From assembly GCA_002390745.1 (NCBI GenBank), contig DGQK01000056.1:1-50857 (forward strand): a stretch of 50,857 nt of DNA, in the 5' to 3' direction. This document shows positions 1 to 9,806 of the stretch, in pieces. Numbering within the stretch: position 1 is the first letter of the stretch; the number at the start of each line of letters is the position of its first letter. The position numbers and the translations under genes are program-made. The stretch is from Bacteroidetes bacterium UBA4416. Its GTDB lineage: Bacteria; Bacteroidota; Bacteroidia; B-17B0; Aurantibacillaceae. Under the pieces are notes generated by a model, which did not search any database, had not been told where the DNA came from, and worked only from the letters and a program-made list of their open reading frames with translations.

Positions 1-3000
1 GGCTTCATAAAGTTGACCGGGTTGGCGGAGGTATACACCCCATACCGGGCCGCGCTCAGGCGCTCGTCAGCATCGTAGCTGTAGTCATGGATCAGGTTGT
101 CTGCCTCCAGTGGCTGGTAACCCGAAAGCAATAGCTTGCCGCGGAAGTCGTAGATGTAGCGCAGGGTCTTGTAGCCCAGCACCGCACTGTGCTGCACGCT
201 CCACACCTGCCGGCCCAGCTCATCATAGCTGTACCATGTGGTCGTGTGGTCGTTCCAGGTCTTGCTCACTTTGGCCGCCGTATAGCTTTGTTTATAGTAC
301 AGCGGGTTGCTGCCGAAGGTAGTCGGCAGCGACACGTCGGCGTTATCATATTCTATAAAGGTTCGGTCAAACAGATGGCCGTCGTTGTAAGCATCGCTAT
401 TGGCCGCTGCTGCCGTGCCGGTGCTGATGCGTCCCGAAGGCACCGTCGTACCGGCCTTCCAGGTATAATAATCCTGGAACAGGTAAGGCGTATCGCCGGT
501 GGTAGGGCCTCCGTTGGCAGGATCGTACTCGCCCGAAACTACCGGGCGGGCCTGCTTGTCGTACACAATGCAGGAGAACTTGCCGCCGTTGTCGCGCTGC
601 TTCTGGTTCTGTGTAAAGAGCAGCTTATCTTCCTTTTGGTCGTAGACGTAGTACACGGTGCCCTGGTCTTCGTTGATGGAGCCCACGAGGCGGTCGTACT
701 CGTCGTACATGTACTTATTGGCAAAAGGGATGGTCAGCGGCGTCGGGAAGCGGATGATGTCGATATCGATGTTGGGGGTGGTGGCCTGCCCGATGCCATT
801 CAGCAAGGGCTGCCAGGCCTCCGGCACCCACGGATGCGGGCCCTGGCAGCCGGCAACGTCGGGGTCGCCGCTACCGAAATTATACAGGTTGATTTTGGGA
901 TCCTTCACCTTGATGTCGATGCCTTCCTCGCCTGCCAGGATCGGGAGCTTGATAGGATCGCGGATCTCCGGAAAGTAGCCAAACACGCGAAGCGTAGCGC
1001 CTCCGTTAGGATCCGCAGTACCATCACCGGAAACGGCAAAGTCGTAAGGAAGCGTGAAGAGCGGCTCTACCCCGAGGCTGTCGTGGGCAAAGCGGGCATA
1101 GAAGGCATATTCTCCGCTGTAGCGGACTTCCTTCCCGCGCATGGCATTTACCGGCACCTGCGTGTCGAGCGAATCGATCAGGTGGTACATGGCCAGGGCC
1201 TCTTCGGTCGGGAACATCGTTGCCGGAAGCCCGGTGCTATCCTGCGCATCGATCAGGAGGCTATCTTTGGCGATGGTATCGTTGAGAAAATACAGGGAGT
1301 CCTGCGCATATTTCTCCGCCTTGCTTTGCAGCAGGTATAAGCTACCGGAACCCGTAAAGGCCGTCAAGGCCTGCGCATTTGCACGGATGCCGATGCTGGC
1401 ATACACTTCGCCGGCTGTTTTCACATCGTTATTAAAGGTCAGCGAGCCCACGCGGTTGTTATTGCAGCTCAGGCCCGGGCTGCCTTGCTGCGAGCTTCGC
1501 TGAACCAGCGCCGGCAGAGCCTGGCAGCTAAAGCTCTCCGGGCTGGTATTGGCCAGCAGGCGGCCCTTGCGGTCGTAGAAATAAAGCGTCCACTGGGTAT
1601 AATCGGTTTCGGCTGTTACCGCCAGCGTGGCACCGGAAGCCACCGATCCGGTATAGGTAAACTGCAAATAAAGGCTCCGGCCGGCATAATTACCTGTAAA
1701 GGTAAAGTAGCCGGTGCTGCTGTTATAGCTGTAATCGGTGCCACTCACCAGGCTGACACCCGTCATGAGGTCACGGAGGGCCGGCACGGCGGCAGCGGGC
1801 TGCGCGGTGGCCCCGATGAATTCGGTAAAGCGCAGGGTGCCCGATTTGGCAGCAGGCACATAGATGTTCTGGAGCTTTTCCTGCGTGCTTTGCGGATAAA
1901 GGATCTTTTTCTCGAGATGGCTCACACAGCCTGTACCGTCGCCGGTAATGCAGGTGGCAATGGTTTGCCCCGCGGAGTTGGTATAGCTGATCTGGTCGCG
2001 CCCGTCGGGGTTGATGCTGATCGTTTTGAAGAGCTGCAGGTTGTGGTTCACCTCGTTGACATACACACCGAAATTATTTTCCAGCTCATAGGTTCCATAA
2101 GGGAACACGTAGTTGAGCTCGTTGGTAGCGGGGTCGGCATGAAAGGCAGGGGTGCTGCTGTAAATAAAATGCGTTTCGTGGCCCGAGCCCATGTTCAGCA
2201 CGCTTCCCACGCCGGCGCTGCGGCGGAGGCGGCCGTTGTCGTCATACTCCACGCGGGCATAAGGCAGCTCATCGGCCGCCACCAGCGGCTCTGCCGTATT
2301 GTTATTGCTGTAGTACCAGCCCAGCTTGCCCTGCGTGCCGTTGTATACGGCCTTCGGATGGTTCACATCGCCCAGGGCCCGGAAGGCATCCAGGATGTCG
2401 CCGCTCAGGCCGGTTCCCACAGCATTGTCGAAATCAGCCGGTGCGTAGGCCGTGGTGGAAGTCCGTTGGATGAACTGCTCCACATAGCAGAGCTCGCTCT
2501 GGAACGAAGGCGCCGCCAGGCTCTGGCCAATAGCCCTTCCCCAGCCGTCGAAGAGGGGCTCGCTCACCAGTACGTTGTTCTTGCTGAATTGCTTTACCTG
2601 ATTCTGGATATTGCGGCCAAGGTTATCCATGTAGGCTTTGCTCTCGCTTTTCACCACGCCGTTCTCATCAAAGGTCCTTGTTCTTACCCAGTTCAGCGCC
2701 GGTTCGCTGCACAGGTATTCAGGCATCAGTGCCGTCCGGATCCCATCTATGAAGCTCAGCGAAGCGCTTCCTTTTACCAGCGCCCTTCCCTCCTTCACCA
2801 GGATGGCGCTCAGCAGGGTTTGGGCTCCCAGGTTGTCAATGTTGGTAGATGCCACCAGCACATCATTTTTATAAAGATGGATCGCGTTCCCTGCTCTCTG
2901 CATCCGGAAGCGGTCGCCGGGCCGGTAAGTGATCGGGCTGCTATCCGGGATCGTAAAATCCTGGAAGCCGATCTGCACCGTTCCGTCTTTAAAATATGCC

Positions 3001-4124
3001 AGGTGCAGGCGCTTATAGGCCGAAGCGATCTTGGGCGCCAGGGTATCGATCTTGTTATGGATCAGCAGGCTGTCGGCAAAAGGCAGGAGTGCATTGATCG
3101 CCTCTTCCTTCACCAGGGGCATATCGTAGCCTTTCGCCAAACTCCCACTATTGAAGCCCATGAATCCAAAGGCCAGCTGATGGCTGCTCTCCGTCACGGT
3201 AACCTCGCAAAAGCCATCGCTGCTTTCCTTAATCATATTGTAGCTTACCAAAACCCCTGCTTTGGTGGTATCAGTTCCGGTTTTCACATAGCCGCTGTCG
3301 GTCTCGGCGATCTCCCTCTGGATACGCCAGGTATTCGTGAAGCCAATATCGGCGCGAACCACCAGGCTATCGTTCAGCGAATCCTTTACCGTCACATGGT
3401 AGGTGCCCGGCTCAAGCCCTGCCTGGAAGGCTTCCGTACTGCCCGTTTCCGTACAGAGGAAACGGTAAGGCGGTGTGCCGCCTTCGGCATTCAACACCAG
3501 CAGGCCCGATGAAGGCTCCGCCGTTGTTACATGGTTTTTTCCGGCCTGTGCTTCCAGTGGGTAGCTAAAGTCGCATACCAATTGATTCAAGGTGACAGAA
3601 GGATTGAGAAGTGCCGTCAGATACAGGGTATCGGAGGAAGCATAAGATATTGCACAGATCACATCGCTATCCATAAAGAAAGTAAGATTCCCGTCATCCC
3701 GGTTATAGACAAGCGTTATTAATTTTTCCGTATCGATTCCCCAGGCTACGGCTTTTATTCCCCGCTCGTCTTTGCAGTATAGGGTGTTTTCACTATACAC
3801 GACACCACAATCAATGTTTTTCAAGTAATTGGATACCCCAGAAGCATGGCTGTCGTCATTTGCCGGATTATTAAAGCCAAAGGCAAAAGCCTCATCCAGG
3901 CGATCGAGGTAGTATTGAACGGTACTTATCGTCTGAGCAGGCAACATTCTGTTCTTCGACGTGGCTGCTCCCCAGGAGTTAGTATCCTCCGGAGCCAACC
4001 AATAATCGCCCAGGCTGTTGACATGGCTTTCCCATCTGACGGTGTGAGCCGGCGATACGGTAATCTGCGCTCTCGCCCCTACCGAAAGGAGAAGCATCAA
4101 AGCTAATAATCTGATATAATTCAT
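1..4124 (-). CDS. Secreted RHS/YD-repeat protein, C-terminus beyond the window
   Basis: This frame stays open from an ATG at 4124 to the left edge, giving 1374 residues with no stop. It opens with a signal peptide (MNYIRLLALMLLLSVGARAQ). Near residues 205-265 is a domain like the SprB or PKD repeat (GGTPPYRF ... LEPGTYHVTV). A stretch like the Bacteroidota DUF6443 region follows (NWVRTRTFDENG, AYMDNLGRNIQNQ, LFDGWGRAIGQSL). The visible C-terminal part carries YD-type repeats (YDEYDRLVGS, YDELGRQVWS, YDFRGKLLLS, YDADERLSAA). Such proteins build a beta-rich cage and often end in an RHS core plus a variable toxin or adhesin tip, but that tip would lie outside the window. It is the last visible gene of a three-gene secreted operon, 39 bp after the small protein. 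The family is clear; the function (toxin, adhesin or other) cannot be read here. Confidence 0.85.
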   Translation of the reverse strand, partial: MNYIRLLALMLLLSVGARAQITVSPAHTVRWESHVNSLGDYWLAPEDTNSWGAATSKNRMLPAQTISTVQYYLDRLDEAFAFGFNNPANDDSHASGVSNYLKNIDCGVVYSENTLYCKDERGIKAVAWGIDTEKLITLVYNRDDGNLTFFMDSDVICAISYASSDTLYLTALLNPSVTLNQLVCDFSYPLEAQAGKNHVTTAEPSSGLLVLNAEGGTPPYRFLCTETGSTEAFQAGLEPGTYHVTVKDSLNDSLVVRADIGFTNTWRIQREIAETDSGYVKTGTDTTKAGVLVSYNMIKESSDGFCEVTVTESSHQLAFGFMGFNSGSLAKGYDMPLVKEEAINALLPFADSLLIHNKIDTLAPKIASAYKRLHLAYFKDGTVQIGFQDFTIPDSSPITYRPGDRFRMQRAGNAIHLYKNDVLVASTNIDNLGAQTLLSAILVKEGRALVKGSASLSFIDGIRTALMPEYLCSEPALNWVRTRTFDENGVVKSESKAYMDNLGRNIQNQVKQFSKNNVLVSEPLFDGWGRAIGQSLAAPSFQSELCYVEQFIQRTSTTAYAPADFDNAVGTGLSGDILDAFRALGDVNHPKAVYNGTQGKLGWYYSNNNTAEPLVAADELPYARVEYDDNGRLRRSAGVGSVLNMGSGHETHFIYSSTPAFHADPATNELNYVFPYGTYELENNFGVYVNEVNHNLQLFKTISINPDGRDQISYTNSAGQTIATCITGDGTGCVSHLEKKILYPQSTQEKLQNIYVPAAKSGTLRFTEFIGATAQPAAAVPALRDLMTGVSLVSGTDYSYNSSTGYFTFTGNYAGRSLYLQFTYTGSVASGATLAVTAETDYTQWTLYFYDRKGRLLANTSPESFSCQALPALVQRSSQQGSPGLSCNNNRVGSLTFNNDVKTAGEVYASIGIRANAQALTAFTGSGSLYLLQSKAEKYAQDSLYFLNDTIAKDSLLIDAQDSTGLPATMFPTEEALAMYHLIDSLDTQVPVNAMRGKEVRYSGEYAFYARFAHDSLGVEPLFTLPYDFAVSGDGTADPNGGATLRVFGYFPEIRDPIKLPILAGEEGIDIKVKDPKINLYNFGSGDPDVAGCQGPHPWVPEAWQPLLNGIGQATTPNIDIDIIRFPTPLTIPFANKYMYDEYDRLVGSINEDQGTVYYVYDQKEDKLLFTQNQKQRDNGGKFSCIVYDKQARPVVSGEYDPANGGPTTGDTPYLFQDYYTWKAGTTVPSGRISTGTAAAANSDAYNDGHLFDRTFIEYDNADVSLPTTFGSNPLYYKQSYTAAKVSKTWNDHTTTWYSYDELGRQVWSVQHSAVLGYKTLRYIYDFRGKLLLSGYQPLEADNLIHDYSYDADERLSAARYGVYTSANPVNFMK

Positions 4125-4163
4125 AAAAGACTTAAAAAAAAGTGAATAATTAAGGTTCATTGC

Positions 4164-4607
4164 TTATTGCCTTGTTATAAATACCGGGCTGTTGTTTCCC
4201 AGTGCAGAGCGGGTATATACTTTATAAATGTAGGTCGACAGGGGAAGGGCCGGCGGGCAAAGGATCCGGAACTTCGGGGCCTCTCCGCTGAACAACAGCT
4301 CTCCCTGGCTGGTAAAGGGCGCTGCGGCGAGCGCATAATTCACCGCATACACCACAGAGCTGTCGGCACGACTGAGCACCTGCAAAAAAACCTGATCGGC
4401 ATTGGCGGATGCTTTGAGCTTCACGCTGACCTCTGCCTTCACCTGCATGGCCGTGGCATTTAAAGTTCCTGTAGAAACAGGGTTGTAGCTTACCATGACG
4501 CTGTCGAGCGTGGGATGATTGCCTGCCGACAGGACAGGCCTGGTGTTCTGTGCATTCATGCCTAAACAGGCAGCAAGCATCAGGATATTCAACAAATAAT
4601 TTTTCAT
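4164..4607 (-). CDS. Small secreted protein of the RHS operon
   Basis: A 147-residue protein that I do not recognise. Residues 1-19 (MKNYLLNILMLAACLGMNA) look like a signal peptide, and the rest is rich in Ser, Ala, Val and Thr with a beta-strand pattern (MQVKAEVSVKLKA, VFLQVLSRADSSVVYAV), as in a small beta-sandwich. It ends SPVFITRQ. The gene sits 11 bp after the large RHS-like gene and 39 bp before the second RHS gene, so it is almost certainly co-transcribed with both. The position suggests an exported accessory, such as a linker or chaperone for the two large proteins, but nothing in the sequence proves this. Confidence 0.75.
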   Translation of the reverse strand: MKNYLLNILMLAACLGMNAQNTRPVLSAGNHPTLDSVMVSYNPVSTGTLNATAMQVKAEVSVKLKASANADQVFLQVLSRADSSVVYAVNYALAAAPFTSQGELLFSGEAPKFRILCPPALPLSTYIYKVYTRSALGNNSPVFITRQ

Positions 4608-4618
4608 AACAACCGTGT

Positions 4619-7600
4619 TTAGGGTTTGGCGTAATGGTAAGTGCTTTCGGTTACTTTTTTGATCCCGCCGCTGTACTCTTTAGAAGCGGAGGTAAGGCGC
4701 ATGGCATTGTCGTAGGTATAGAAGGTGGCGAAATTATCGTTATCGAGCTGGGCAACAAGAGCGCCTGTTTTTTCATGGTACACATTGCCCGTCATCACGG
4801 CATCTTTCGGGTGAAAGGCGAAGTCGTCGAAATAGGCTTTGCCGGCGCTGCCGTTGTTGGACAGGCTCACCAGCATCTGATGCGTGGCGGCTGTATTGAA
4901 ATTGGCAGGAACCGCCAACTCCACGCTCATCAGTACCCAATCGCCGACAGTTACATTGGCCGGATTATTTCGCATCACCGTTTTGGTATCGCTGTAAGCC
5001 CCGGTGGCCGTGCCGTTGATCTGTATGCTCAGGGCCGCAGTGGGCGGGCTCAGCCGGTGCACCCATACTTTGGCCACATAGGTGCGGCCCACCTCAAAGT
5101 TTCGGGTATTGAGCGCAGGGCCCGCCGCATTGGGTGCCACACCTGCCAGGAAGGTACCGCTATGCGGCAGGATCACGTAAGGAGCATTGTTCAGCTGGTG
5201 TAACGAAGCCGCCTGCATCGTTTGGCCGTTGGTGATCTCACCGCCGTAGATCACTGTATTTCCGGGGCCCGGCAGGGCATCCTCAAAACCCGAAAACGCA
5301 AAGGAATTGTAATTGGCATTGCTGATATCCGCCAGCTTATAGAGGCCGCCATAGCCCCAGCGGGAAGCCGCCTTTCGCCCGTTGAGGCCCTCCTGCTCAA
5401 TGCAGTTGTAAGCAACATCATAGAGCGTATTCGCACTTACTTTTCGCCAGTCGGCAGGCAGCGCCGCCGTGGATGCCGGCACATCGTCGTTGAGGAGGCG
5501 CTGATAGCTTTCCTGGAGATGATACCAGGGCTTGGTCATATTGGATACCGATCCACTCAGCAATCGGAGTGGGTACACGTTGGAATAGGTCGCTTTCGAT
5601 TCGCTGATGATGTAGGCCCCGTCCTTAATGGTTTGGCTACCCGCCACCGCTGTGAGTAAATTGCGGTTGTTCTCGTTCCGCGATTTCAGGTCCATCAAGG
5701 GATACAGCAGGTTGCTGCTATTGGGCGCCGTTTGCAAGAAGGCAAAAGCGCTCGTGCTCACATAAGTGCCCCGTGTCGGGTCTTTGGTTTTGGTGGAGTA
5801 AGGCGCGCCGGTATAGGAAACCCGTGCGATCTCTTCTGCGATGGTGATGTCATCCCTGGTTGTTTCGGTAGAAGACAGAAAATAGCTGGTATTGGCAAGA
5901 TACGAGAAGTTATACGTATAATCATCGTTGTAGTTATAAGGGAACTTACACTGGCTGTGACTTGCATATTGGGGTAAAGATGCCGGATAAATAATCCAAT
6001 TGCTGTACCTGACGCTTTCTGTTTTCGGATGTGAATAGGCCTCCCGGATAATAGATGCCGTATTATAAAAATACCTGGTCCGGCTCACGCCATCGTAGGA
6101 TTCATTCAACTTGCCCAAACGGTGTTGATTATTCAGTGCGATATCAATCGAAATTTTATAATCGAAAACATGCTGCACGCAAAGCTCATCTTGTGCAGGC
6201 CCTGAAGTCACATCGGGCTTAACATAGCAATTTGACCCTTCCGGAATACCCATCCTGGAGCAAAGAGGAACGGGATGAGAGGTCATTTTTGGCGAAACTG
6301 TTGTCAACGGAGCCATGATCAAAGCGTTTTCATATACCTGCACCACATTTCCCGTGCTTCGGTTGCTTTGATCGAGTGAATATTCCGTGCAGCTGTTGTA
6401 GCCCACCAGGCCGGTAAGCTCCGGAGACATCATGGGTTTCAGATTCATCACCACATCGTGATTGGATGGGCCGCTGTAGGTAGAAAAGGCTGCAGACTTC
6501 GGCACGATCGGGCAGTAGCCGTTCCCATACTCGAACTTTTGGATATAGCTGGTGTTGGAAAACGGATCGGTGATCCTGATATTGCTAACGCGCACTCCGC
6601 CACCGTATAAATAGCTTCGGAACACCACCGCATGGTTAATGCCCACATCGTTGGTACTCACTGTGCTCTGCGAATAGCCCGGCAGGCTGCAGTTGAAATT
6701 ATACTCGGGCGCAGAGCCTGCCAGGATGGTAGCATAAGGCCCTGCGCCACTGCCGGTAGCCCCGCCGGAAAACGAGCTGCCGTAGCGCACCAAATGCCTG
6801 TAGATTGGCGGATAGTATGAGGAGTTGCCGTTATTGTAAAACACAAGGGGATGCATGCACTCCTCCAGCTGGCTGTAAATGGTATACATCGGGTGCTGAT
6901 AGGCTGGATCGGAGACAGGCTCGTTGGTCAGGTGAGCAAAGGGAGCGATGTCATAATCATAGAAGGTAGCGGCACCGGTCCCGCGATTGATATTGCTCAT
7001 GGGAAAGATCAGGTGGGGCATATTGGAGGAAACAGTTTGCAGAGATGCATTCCCGCTGTATAATTTGTAAAATGGCACATCCCCGTTAAACCCTTCCTGG
7101 TGGTAGCGATCGGATTCATACGTGATCGCGATCTTTCCTCCCAGGGAGGTATTGATCTCTTTCAGTGACCAGGCGTCCACATCATCCTTCGATATGGCAG
7201 TCACAAAATGGCTGTTCACATAATCGCTTTTGTAATAGCCCCAGAGATCGGTCTTATCCGCATCGTAATCCGGATTTTTGCTGCTGCTGCTTTCATTATA
7301 GGCAAAGTCCACTGAAGGCGTGACCTTCTCTCCTTCCAGGTTGTACATGGTGATTTTTTTGAGCGTGAGCTTGCCATTATCCGTGGGCGCCGTAGACGAA
7401 ACAAAGCCCGACAAGGTCCTGTACCAGCTGCCGCCGGCGCTGCCATTTGCATGGCCATATATAGCGGCGCCGGAAAAAAGAACGGGCGTGCTGTTAAACG
7501 TATTCGTAACATTTCCGGTGTATTTTTTAGCAAGGCTGTAGTTGAACGTCAGCTCTGCCGAGGCAATCGACTTCAAATCAATGTTGCTCTTATACACATT

Positions 7601-9283
7601 GTAGCGGCTGATGTTCACAAAATTGGGATCGTTGAGCGCGCCGGTGCTGCTCGTATAGTCGAAGCGGCTATCGAGGTCGGAGCCACCCAAGGAGGTGTTA
7701 TTGATCATCAGGCCTTTGTCCTCGTTGCGCAGCAGCACCAACCGGTCGAGCTTCAGGGAGGCAACCGGCTTGTCGGCAGAGTGCATCACGTTATAGCTCT
7801 GCTCATCGAGGCGGACGCTTTTCACAAAGTAAGCGGTGTGCGTGGCCGTGCGGATGTAATTGAGCACATATACCTGGCTGTTGCCAAAGGAGAGGCTGTT
7901 GGTACGACTGTATTGATTCCCTACCGCCGCACTCGTCACCAGGTTCAACATCTTCGGCGAGATGAGCGCATCCGACTTGGCATTGTAGCGCTGGCTGGCC
8001 CACTCGTAGTTATTGCTCCATTGCGAATAGTTGTAGGCAATCCAGTAGCCCGTATCGCCTTCGTCGGCGCAGTAGTTGCCGTTGACATCCTCGTAATCCG
8101 GGCCGGTGATCGCCGTCAGCTTCCAGCTGGTTGCATAGCGGCAGGAACCCATGAAAGAAAGCTGGGAGCTGCCGGCCCCGTCGAAGCTGGCGCTCAGGCT
8201 GCTCAGCTCATAAACCGGCAGGGAATAATGGTAGGTCATGCCGGCCGGGTTAGTTACCTGGAAGGCTCCGATCAGCTCTGAAGGATGATCGGTCGCAACC
8301 CGCCGCGTAGCCGAGAGGTTGGTAACCGGCGCGTCATGCAGATAACCGGATGGATTGGAGCTGCTATAGAGGTTGCTGTTGTTGTTGATCTCAGCATTGG
8401 TAAAATATTTCACAAAGGTGCCGCTGTGAATGCGATTGGTGCTCTGGTTTACAATAGAGGAGTTGCTGGCATTCTGCTCGTTCACCGTCAGCGTGGTGGA
8501 GCCCTCGAAATAGAACTGGCATTTTTTGGTGGATAAAGATCCCACAGTGGCCCCTGCATTGACCTCCTCATGTATTTTCACCGTGCCCAGGTGATAGGGA
8601 TGGATGGAGCCGCCGATGCCTTCGCCGCTCACACTGTATTTATCATAAGCCAGGCTGGTATAGGGAACGGTATGTTTGTTGAAGCGGTAATTGGCATTCG
8701 AGGTGGGATCAAAAGCGCTGGTTGCGTTACAACCGTTGGCTTGTACGGTGTTGATCATATCGCAACGCTCGCTGGCCGTCAGGCTGTAGTAGGCCGTCAT
8801 ATTATCACCCGCTTTGGTGTTGGGCGCAGGACCGCCGTAGGGATTGCGGTTGAAGTCGTTGTTGTAGAGGCTTCCGAACATGGCGATGATTTTAGGGGAG
8901 CCTCCCTGGGAGTAATGCGTGACTTCCCGTCCATCGTAATCATCGGGTAGGTTCACTACCTGCCGGCTGATCTCCCCCGGATTGTAATCCCAGCCAAGGC
9001 CTATCCAGGAAGCTTTCTGGTTGACGGTAATGCCTGCACGGTAATTCGCCGCAATGGAAACGCTTTCGCCATTAGGGCCGGGAACCGTCAGGAGCGGCAC
9101 ACTGTAGTGGAAATCGCCCGTGTAGCCATCCACCATGCTGCTCAGCGAGGACGCCACCGTTCCCCCACCAGACGCTAAAGTACCGGCCCGGGATGTATAG
9201 GGCATTGCAAATTCAAAAACAAGACACAGGATCAGGGCAGTAGAAACCGGCCTCTTCGATCTTCTAAGGTAAGACAGGATCAT
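4619..9283 (-). CDS. Large secreted RHS-like protein, N-terminal-half type (1554 aa)
   Basis: A very large secreted protein. The ATG at 9283 is preferred over a GTG two codons upstream; a hydrophobic signal follows a basic n-region (YLRRSKRPVSTALILCLVF). Residues about 50-110 carry the segment usual at the start of Bacteroidota RHS/SpvB-like proteins (GDFHYSVPLLTVPGPNGE, NYRAGITVNQKASWIGLGWD, GEISRQV). A long beta-rich body follows. Near residues 1380-1500 is a galactose-binding or CBM-like sandwich (VGRTYVAKVWVHRL ... GSAGKAYFDDFAFHP). It ends with the start of a YD repeat (FYTYDNAMRLTSASKEY) and a normal stop. It therefore looks like the first half of an RHS shell, with the YD-repeat half encoded separately two genes downstream. 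Both halves have their own signal peptide, which argues against simple breakage by a frameshift. Confidence 0.85.
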   Translation of the reverse strand: MILSYLRRSKRPVSTALILCLVFEFAMPYTSRAGTLASGGGTVASSLSSMVDGYTGDFHYSVPLLTVPGPNGESVSIAANYRAGITVNQKASWIGLGWDYNPGEISRQVVNLPDDYDGREVTHYSQGGSPKIIAMFGSLYNNDFNRNPYGGPAPNTKAGDNMTAYYSLTASERCDMINTVQANGCNATSAFDPTSNANYRFNKHTVPYTSLAYDKYSVSGEGIGGSIHPYHLGTVKIHEEVNAGATVGSLSTKKCQFYFEGSTTLTVNEQNASNSSIVNQSTNRIHSGTFVKYFTNAEINNNSNLYSSSNPSGYLHDAPVTNLSATRRVATDHPSELIGAFQVTNPAGMTYHYSLPVYELSSLSASFDGAGSSQLSFMGSCRYATSWKLTAITGPDYEDVNGNYCADEGDTGYWIAYNYSQWSNNYEWASQRYNAKSDALISPKMLNLVTSAAVGNQYSRTNSLSFGNSQVYVLNYIRTATHTAYFVKSVRLDEQSYNVMHSADKPVASLKLDRLVLLRNEDKGLMINNTSLGGSDLDSRFDYTSSTGALNDPNFVNISRYNVYKSNIDLKSIASAELTFNYSLAKKYTGNVTNTFNSTPVLFSGAAIYGHANGSAGGSWYRTLSGFVSSTAPTDNGKLTLKKITMYNLEGEKVTPSVDFAYNESSSSKNPDYDADKTDLWGYYKSDYVNSHFVTAISKDDVDAWSLKEINTSLGGKIAITYESDRYHQEGFNGDVPFYKLYSGNASLQTVSSNMPHLIFPMSNINRGTGAATFYDYDIAPFAHLTNEPVSDPAYQHPMYTIYSQLEECMHPLVFYNNGNSSYYPPIYRHLVRYGSSFSGGATGSGAGPYATILAGSAPEYNFNCSLPGYSQSTVSTNDVGINHAVVFRSYLYGGGVRVSNIRITDPFSNTSYIQKFEYGNGYCPIVPKSAAFSTYSGPSNHDVVMNLKPMMSPELTGLVGYNSCTEYSLDQSNRSTGNVVQVYENALIMAPLTTVSPKMTSHPVPLCSRMGIPEGSNCYVKPDVTSGPAQDELCVQHVFDYKISIDIALNNQHRLGKLNESYDGVSRTRYFYNTASIIREAYSHPKTESVRYSNWIIYPASLPQYASHSQCKFPYNYNDDYTYNFSYLANTSYFLSSTETTRDDITIAEEIARVSYTGAPYSTKTKDPTRGTYVSTSAFAFLQTAPNSSNLLYPLMDLKSRNENNRNLLTAVAGSQTIKDGAYIISESKATYSNVYPLRLLSGSVSNMTKPWYHLQESYQRLLNDDVPASTAALPADWRKVSANTLYDVAYNCIEQEGLNGRKAASRWGYGGLYKLADISNANYNSFAFSGFEDALPGPGNTVIYGGEITNGQTMQAASLHQLNNAPYVILPHSGTFLAGVAPNAAGPALNTRNFEVGRTYVAKVWVHRLSPPTAALSIQINGTATGAYSDTKTVMRNNPANVTVGDWVLMSVELAVPANFNTAATHQMLVSLSNNGSAGKAYFDDFAFHPKDAVMTGNVYHEKTGALVAQLDNDNFATFYTYDNAMRLTSASKEYSGGIKKVTESTYHYAKP

Positions 9284-9328
9284 AAACACGAATTACGGGT
9301 TAAACACTAAGTTATCCGGATTATCCGG

Positions 9329-9376
9329 GGGAACAGAAGGACAAGGGAACAGAGGGACAGGGGAACAGAGGGACAA
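9329..9376 (+). repeat. Three tandem 16-bp G/A-rich repeats
   Basis: Units at 9329-9344, 9345-9360 and 9361-9376 read GGGAACAGAGGGACA plus one variable base. The second and third are identical over 15 bases and the first differs at one internal base (AGAAGG for AGAGGG). They lie 46 bp upstream of the RHS operon start codon, so they would fall in the leader of its transcript if the -7 element at 9397-9404 is used. The composition resembles the longer purine tract near 39130. Confidence 0.85.
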
Positions 9377-9396
9377 TTACACGCTATAATACATTA

Positions 9397-9404
9397 CAAA
9401 ACTA
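9397..9404 (-). promoter_or_regulatory. Candidate -7 element of the RHS operon
   Basis: On the minus strand this reads TAGTTTTG, matching the Bacteroidota TAnnTTTG consensus. No TTTG is seen 19 bp upstream. It would start transcription near 9391, leaving a leader of about 108 nt that contains the 16-bp tandem repeats. The support is a single motif. Confidence 0.4.
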
Positions 9405-9806
9405 AAAGTGACTTAAAAAAAGACACTCTTCAACGCCATCCGTATCCATCATGTATTACAGCTCAAAATAACACGAAAAAAAAATCAAAAGACGGGGGCG
9501 CCTGTGCAAAATAACGAAGAAGAATTGCATTTTAGTATCCCTACAAATGAGTATTTTGAAATATTGTCGCAAACATAAAATCTCCGAAAGCCAATGAAAT
9601 CAACTCATCCCATGAAATTATTCATCCGTCTTTACTTTTACAACACTCGGTAAAACAGCGTGGCGAAAAAAAATTTATGAGTCATGCATTTTTCATAAAA
9701 TAGCCTGCACCGTATTATCCGGCAACCCTTCATTTCCAAAATTATGTTATAAGTACCGGAGCGATCGCCTTTTTTGGTATCATTGATTTCTAATCAACCC
9801 CGATTG

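Larger units (their letters stand above)
9290..9806. other. Divergent intergenic region with tandem repeats
   Basis: About 517 bp between the RHS operon (leftward) and the small membrane protein gene (rightward). It holds three 16-bp tandem repeats close to the RHS start and one TAnnTTTG-type element for the RHS direction; both are listed separately. The remainder is AT-rich with A-runs near 9415-9490 and 9668, and I see no convincing ORF, tRNA or terminator in it. Confidence 0.6.

Noticed and set aside
189..3512. Long plus-strand open frames (383 and 675 codons)
   Set aside because: They are antisense shadows of the minus-strand RHS gene, which has a signal peptide, a DUF6443-like region and YD repeats. 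The plus-strand translations have no recognisable domain.
4608..4618. Frameshift joining the two RHS halves into one broken gene
   Set aside because: Each half has its own signal peptide and a complete small secreted gene lies between them.
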